Source: Cercis canadensis
Lineage: Eukaryota > Streptophyta > Magnoliopsida > Fabales > Fabaceae
Assembly (NCBI GenBank): GCA_003255065.1
Contig: QAOA01002442.1
Span: 318,552-382,551 of the forward strand
Reading direction: 5' to 3'
Length of the DNA stretch: 64,000 nucleotides
The notes beneath the pieces were generated by a model. It was not told the DNA's origin and did no database searches. It saw only the letters and a program-made list of their open reading frames with translations. The position numbers and the translations under genes were made by a program. Each line of letters opens with the position of its first letter. Within the stretch, counting starts at the first letter, position 1. Below, piece by piece: positions 59,582 to 64,000 of the stretch.

Positions 59582-60401
59582 GGCTCTGTTTGAGAGGTTT
59601 TTTGGAGGGGAGAGGAGAGGAGAAGAGAGGAAAGGGAGGGGTTTTTCTCTCCTTTGTTTGGATGATTAAAATGAGGAAAAAGAAAAGAAATGGAAGGAAA
59701 TGTCTTATTGTAAAATATTTTTACTAGTTTACCCTTTATTATCTTTTCACTCTTTTTTTCTAATTCAATTTTTTTAATTATAAATGTAATTATTATTTAT
59801 TTATTAAAAAAATAAAAATTGACAATAACCAAATTCATACTCTAATTAAATACATTTTCATAAAAAAGTAAAATTTCATAAATATTAAATTATTAATATA
59901 TAATATACACTTATTGCTTCTAATGAGTCATAAAAAAATTAATATACTATATATTTTCAAAAAGAAAATAAACTGTGCATCTGAAAAATTATGCAAATTC
60001 TATTGCTTTATGGGTTGCAATTAATTAAATTAGAGTGATGATAAAAGGGATTATTTATAATTTTTTCATTAGATGGATATAATTAAAATTTTTAATTAGA
60101 AATATAAAAGAATTACAATTTAAACATAAAACTTCAACTTTTTTGCTTTCTTTTCTTATCCAACAATTCAATGGTGGCAGACAGTATGGGTAAATTAGTA
60201 AATTAATTATCTACCCCTCCAAACCCCCCAATTTGGGGGGTTGAAATTTGTGAATGAAAAAATGAGTACAAGGGTCAAAGTTTAACCCTTGTTCTCCTTC
60301 CCCTTTCAAACTTAAAACTCTCAAACAAGGGAGTTGACTCTCTCATTCCTCTCCTCTCCTCTCCTCTCATTTCCCCTCCAAAAGAACTCCCAAACATACC
60401 C
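59582..60401. mobile_element. PIF/Harbinger-type MITE, 820 bp
   Basis: TAA flanks both ends (59579-59581 and 60402-60404). The left end GGCTCTGTTTGAGAG and the right end, in reverse complement GGGTATGTTTGGGAG, both continue into TTTTGGAGGGG and a GAGAGGAG-rich stretch. The middle is AT-rich and non-coding. TAA plus a GG..TGTTTG end is characteristic of Tourist-like elements. Confidence 0.8.
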
Positions 60402-60721
60402 TAAATCCCCAAATTCCCTCCCTCGCAAGTTGCAGCCCACGCTAAAGAGATATAACCTCACATTCATGGTGTGTACAAAATCCTATTTGCAATATGCATT
60501 CTGCACCTATAATTTGTTTGAGTGAGAATCAAATGATAGTAAGTGGATCCTCCTTAGGGTGTATCACAATATCAAATCCTTCCTTAAATCAGCAAGTAGC
60601 AACACTTAGATGAAGTCATTATGCCGCGGAGGTAACAGTTTATCCCTTTCTTATTGGTGTTTTGATGAACACCATTACACACAGAATTTCTCTTCTATTT
60701 GATTTACAGTGTCACCCAATG

Positions 60722-61289
60722 TATAGGTGGGAAACGGGCCGGGCCAAAATGGCCCGTTTTTATTTGAGCCAACAAACTGTTGGCCCAGTCCAGCCCTACA
60801 TGGGCAACGGGCCTAAACGGGTCATCCCATTTTTTTTCATTTTTTTAAATCATTTTTATTTGTAATTAGGTTAAAATCTAACAAATGTTTAAATTTTTTT
60901 CTTTAGTGATTTTAGTTAAATTACTAATGAATCTAATTAAACAAAATAAAATATGTATAAAGTATTAAACAAAATTAAAACAAAGAATTAAATATTTATA
61001 AAAAATACATGTAAGTGTAAATTTAAAATAGAGATGTATAAGTAAATAAAAAAATTATAATAGTACATACTTTAAAGTTAAAAAAACACATACTAATAGA
61101 TTTGGTAGTTTTTCCTTGGAAAAAAAAAAAAGGGCCGACTCGACCAGAACCTGAACGAGCCACGAGCCAATTCAGGCCGGGCCAAATTGGCCCGATTTTA
61201 TTCGGGCTAAGATATTTAGAACCTAGCCAACTTTTTTTCTTGCCAAAATGGGTCAGTACATCAAGCCTAAGCTCATTTCCCCACCTCTA
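60722..61289. mobile_element. hAT-type MITE, 568 bp, with 8-bp target duplication
   Basis: Flanked by ACCCAATG (60714-60721) and ATCCAATG (61290-61297), one mismatch in eight. The ends TATAGGTGGGAAACGGGCC and, in reverse complement, TAGAGGTGGGGAAATGAGC are imperfect inverted repeats. Inner GGCCGGGCCAAA and TGGCCCGTTTT/TGGCCCGATTTTAT phrases recur on both sides. No coding capacity. Confidence 0.85.
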
Positions 61290-61429
61290 ATCCAATGACT
61301 TGTTTTTTCTTGTCGGGCTTGTTCTTCTCCATAAAATTGAATTTAAAATTATTTGGCCCAAAGCAAACAATCCACCCCAAAAAGAAAAAAAAAAAAAAAA
61401 AAAAACCATTACTCCCTTTTAATAATAAA

Positions 61430-61590
61430 TGAACCGACTTGAACCAAACCGGTTTGAATTGACAATTTTTGATTTGGTTTGGTTCATGAACCGAAGTGCA
61501 CAATTTCAGTTCATATTGTTTTAAATCAACTTCACCAGTTCGATTCATAAAAATAGTTGAACTGAACCAAACCGAGCGATTTATACTATT
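61430..61590. repeat. GAACC-rich MITE fragment
   Basis: Dense AACCGAACC-type phrases in both orientations (GAACCAAACCGG, TTGGTTTGGTTCATG, GAACCAAACCGAG), of the same kind as at 59104 and 63660. Ends not defined. Confidence 0.45.
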
Positions 61591-61599
61591 CAAACAGAA

Positions 61600-63060
61600 A
61601 AAATAAAAGAGAATTTAAAAATGATGATGTTAAAGCGCACAGACAGAGGCATAAAGCCCAAGGCCCGTTTCCAGATTTCACTACCCAAACCCATATAGGG
61701 TTTTGTTGTTGAACTCGCCACTGAGACAGGACGAGGCTTATCGACGGTTCTGCTCTGTCGTCGCCCCCTCATGCTCGTAAGTTTTCCTCTCATTTCTTTG
61801 CTTCACATGCTCTCAATTCCTCAACTGCATTTTCGTTTGTCATCGCTAAGACTGCTTCATTTTCTCGGAATCCAAACACAAGCCTTTTTCGTTTTTCGCT
61901 TAGAGTTTATTTTTGGGTTATTCGTAAATGATTTACCCATATTTGCTCAACTAGCGAAACGAAAGATTGTTTCTGATATTACTGTGTACAGGTTGAAAAG
62001 TTTTCTTTTGGACTTAATACTCATGCTTTTTTTTTTCAGCATCTATGTGTTGATTATCCAGTTAATTTGGTCTTAGGGCCTAAGTAACTGCATAATTGTA
62101 TGCTATTTTCAATTAATTGGGTGATATTTTCTTATTACATTGCATTTACTATACTAGCCTTTTGTTTTTCCTTTTTCATTTTGTGGAGTTTGATTGTGGA
62201 AAATTTGACTTGTGTTGGTACTTAATTACCAGTTCTTAATGAATTATTACTCATCAGAATAAGAAGCAGTGTAAATTATGCCATTTCAAATGTTTCTGCA
62301 GAGAGTGTTGTGGGATGATATGAAAGTGATTTAGTGTTTGATTGGTGGTCAGTTAGTCAACTCTTGATTCTGATTAATAGGCAAAAAATCATGACATTCT
62401 CTGGAGTAGGAAGAAAAGGTTTTGTACACTACTTTGTATGATAGAATCCGTATCAAGGCATTGGGGTGACTTTTCTTTTCACAGGTCTTTTGGTGTATAA
62501 TAGACTATAATTGACTGGTCTATCTTGTCTACTTTGCTAAAACGACATCATTTTGGTTATTTTGAAGTGTTTTTGTTCTGAAATCCCTAGGTACTCCTCT
62601 GATCCTGTCCTCTCTTCTCTCAGTCTCTCTCTCTCCTAGTCTCCCTCCCTTGATCGTTGAACACAGCTGAAATCCCTAACTTCCCTTTCTCTCCCTAGCA
62701 CTCTCCCTCAGCCTCAGACTTCAATCCATCGCCAGTCGCCGGTGACTCACTCTCTGGCCTCTGCTGTGTCACTGTCTCGGTTGTCACTGGTGAGTTATGC
62801 TTCTTCAATCCGTAACTTCCCTTTTTGTTTCTGTTACTGCCTCTGCCACTCTGAGCCGCTGATATCCTCTCCCGGACCTAAGCGAAATTTTGCTTTTTGG
62901 TTTGGTTTTGGCTTAGTTCAGTTTCGCAGCTACATGATTTTTTTTTTTTTGTTAAACTGGAAAATTTAAGCACCTTGATTTGCATGCACCAAGAAGGCTG
63001 TTTTGAGTTACCCAACATGGCCTATTATGTTTAGAGGTGACTGATTAAAGGGAGGCCTTT
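61600..63060 (+). other. Possible 5' end of an unidentified gene
   Basis: 61640-61775 is GC-richer and leader-like (CCCATATAGGGTTTTG, GTCGTCGCCCCC), ending at CATGCTC followed by a donor-like GTAAGTTT. A second CT-rich, leader-like stretch lies at about 62590-62790, ending TCACTG before GTGAGTT. No reading frame with a recognisable domain was found. This could be a gene whose coding part lies beyond the window. Confidence 0.25.
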
Positions 63061-63659
63061 AGAGATTGAAATATGATCCCAACTTCTCTATAAAAAGAAG
63101 ATAATAAGCAAGCTAAAGGTAATCAAGCCAGAGCTACGGAGCAAGTAAAGTTATTCAAATGTTGAGATTAACTTGATAATGTTTGAACAATAGGAAACAC
63201 AACGAAACAACTTGATGATATTGGATTAAAATAAAAACTAAAAAAAGATTAGTGTTTTACCATGTTTGGATTCGGCTTTGGGGAAGACATTGCTGGGTTG
63301 CAAGCAAGTTTTCCTATTTGAAAATTATCACACAATGCTAAATAAAATTTAATAGAGGTAAGAGAAAACTAGTCCAAACTAGCCTGTGTAGGTGTGTAAG
63401 TGGAGCCCGGGAGAGAGGGGCATTTGTGGTGTGTCTTTATTACCATAGCCTAAAAGGGTGTCTCCTTTTTAGCCCCTTGTGTTGAAAGTTATGAGCTTTG
63501 ATGGGTTTCTTCTCCTGTTACATCATGGCTGTAACAGCTATGATGTACCATTGGGTTTCTTTTCTTGGGTTTTGTAGTCACTAGGAGTTATTTAAATTAG
63601 CCCTGGTGGTTGTGAATCTCATCAGCGTTGTGGATTGTTTCTGAGATCTTTCTGTTAAT
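63061..63659. other. Intergenic, no gene seen
   Basis: Includes a short hairpin (TACATCAT...ATGATGTA, about 63518-63546). Nothing else supported. Confidence 0.35.
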
Positions 63660-63832
63660 GGTGTTACATCAGTATAGAGAGGCAAAAACCAACCAACTGA
63701 ACCGAACCAAACTGAGTTTGGCTGGTTCGGTTTTGCCCTCAAAAATTCCAGGAACCGAACCGAACTGAGATGGGTTGGTCGGTTCCATGGTCGATTTGGG
63801 GTGTAAACCGGAACGATTACACCCCTAATGGC
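63660..63832. repeat. GAACC-rich hAT-like MITE
   Basis: Rich in AACCGAACC in both orientations. The right end is TACACCCCTA, the reverse complement of TAGGGGTGTA seen at 59105; the left end near TATAGAGAGGC is a poor match. No target duplication could be confirmed. Confidence 0.5.
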
Positions 63833-64000
63833 AATACACCTCCCCACCCCCAAAAAAAAAACAAAAAAAAAAAACAAATGAAATCAGATCTTAATAATGA
63901 AAAAATTGTGATGACTTTCAATGGAAATAGACTTAAAATATGTCTAGGAGGAACATTGAAGCATATCGGATTTAGCAGAGAGGAAAATGTGGGAGGAAGA

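Noticed and set aside
1..64000. CRISPR arrays, operons or prokaryotic signals
   Set aside because: All genes have plant spliceosomal introns or plant families; no regularly spaced short repeats were found.

Overview
This window is plant nuclear DNA, most likely from a dicot (perhaps a woody one). It is AT-rich, its genes have introns with GT/AG borders, it carries plant-specific protein families (HD-Zip IV, LBD, P-class PPR, plant Agenet), and much of it is remnants of plant transposable elements (Ty3/gypsy, Ty1/copia, LINE, SINE, CACTA, hAT, PIF/Harbinger and Mutator MITEs). The species cannot be named from the sequence. Isolated N bases inside long A runs (48032, 50704) show that homopolymers were not fully resolved in the assembly.

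Layout. 1-4190: decayed Ty3/gypsy gag and repeat-like DNA. 4600-14570 (minus): a dead HD-Zip IV homeobox gene, split by a rearranged copia element (5485-10897). 16760-22004 (minus): its tandem paralogue, apparently intact, ten coding exons, 712 aa. 24364-25323 (minus): a three-exon LBD/AS2 gene with an unusual zinc motif, followed by a duplicated promoter block (25346-26900) that carries a Mutator-type MITE in one copy only. 28592-33455 (minus): a ten-exon TAM41 gene (mitochondrial phosphatidate cytidylyltransferase), 332 aa, with a decayed duplicate of exon 8 in an intron. 34140-38973: a nearly perfect palindrome with 2.4-kb arms and a 49-bp spacer, lying between TAM41 and a divergent intronless PPR gene (38728-40446). 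It duplicates the PPR 5' end and leaves three copies of a 0.6-kb TAM41 promoter segment.

40.8-58.6 kb is dominated by mobile DNA: a LINE scrap; a 2-kb foldback element (41460-43460); a CACTA element (44210-48325) that appears to carry pieces of two host genes, an ALDH22A1-like first exon and a receptor-kinase fragment; an Agenet-domain gene (50944 onward); a LINE 3' end; a second CACTA element (53149-56807) with transposase remnants and a duplicated block of degenerate telomere-like repeats; a SINE; and another LINE 3' end. 58.6-64 kb holds PIF/Harbinger- and hAT-type MITEs and a possible 5' end of an unidentified gene near 61.6-63 kb.

The host genes do not form a pathway. They are two transcription-factor loci, two genes for mitochondrial functions (TAM41 for cardiolipin precursor synthesis, PPR for organelle RNA) and one chromatin-reader-type gene. 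The most notable structures are the young palindrome between TAM41 and the PPR gene, the copia composite that seems to have integrated once in an already rearranged form, and the gene-capturing CACTA element.
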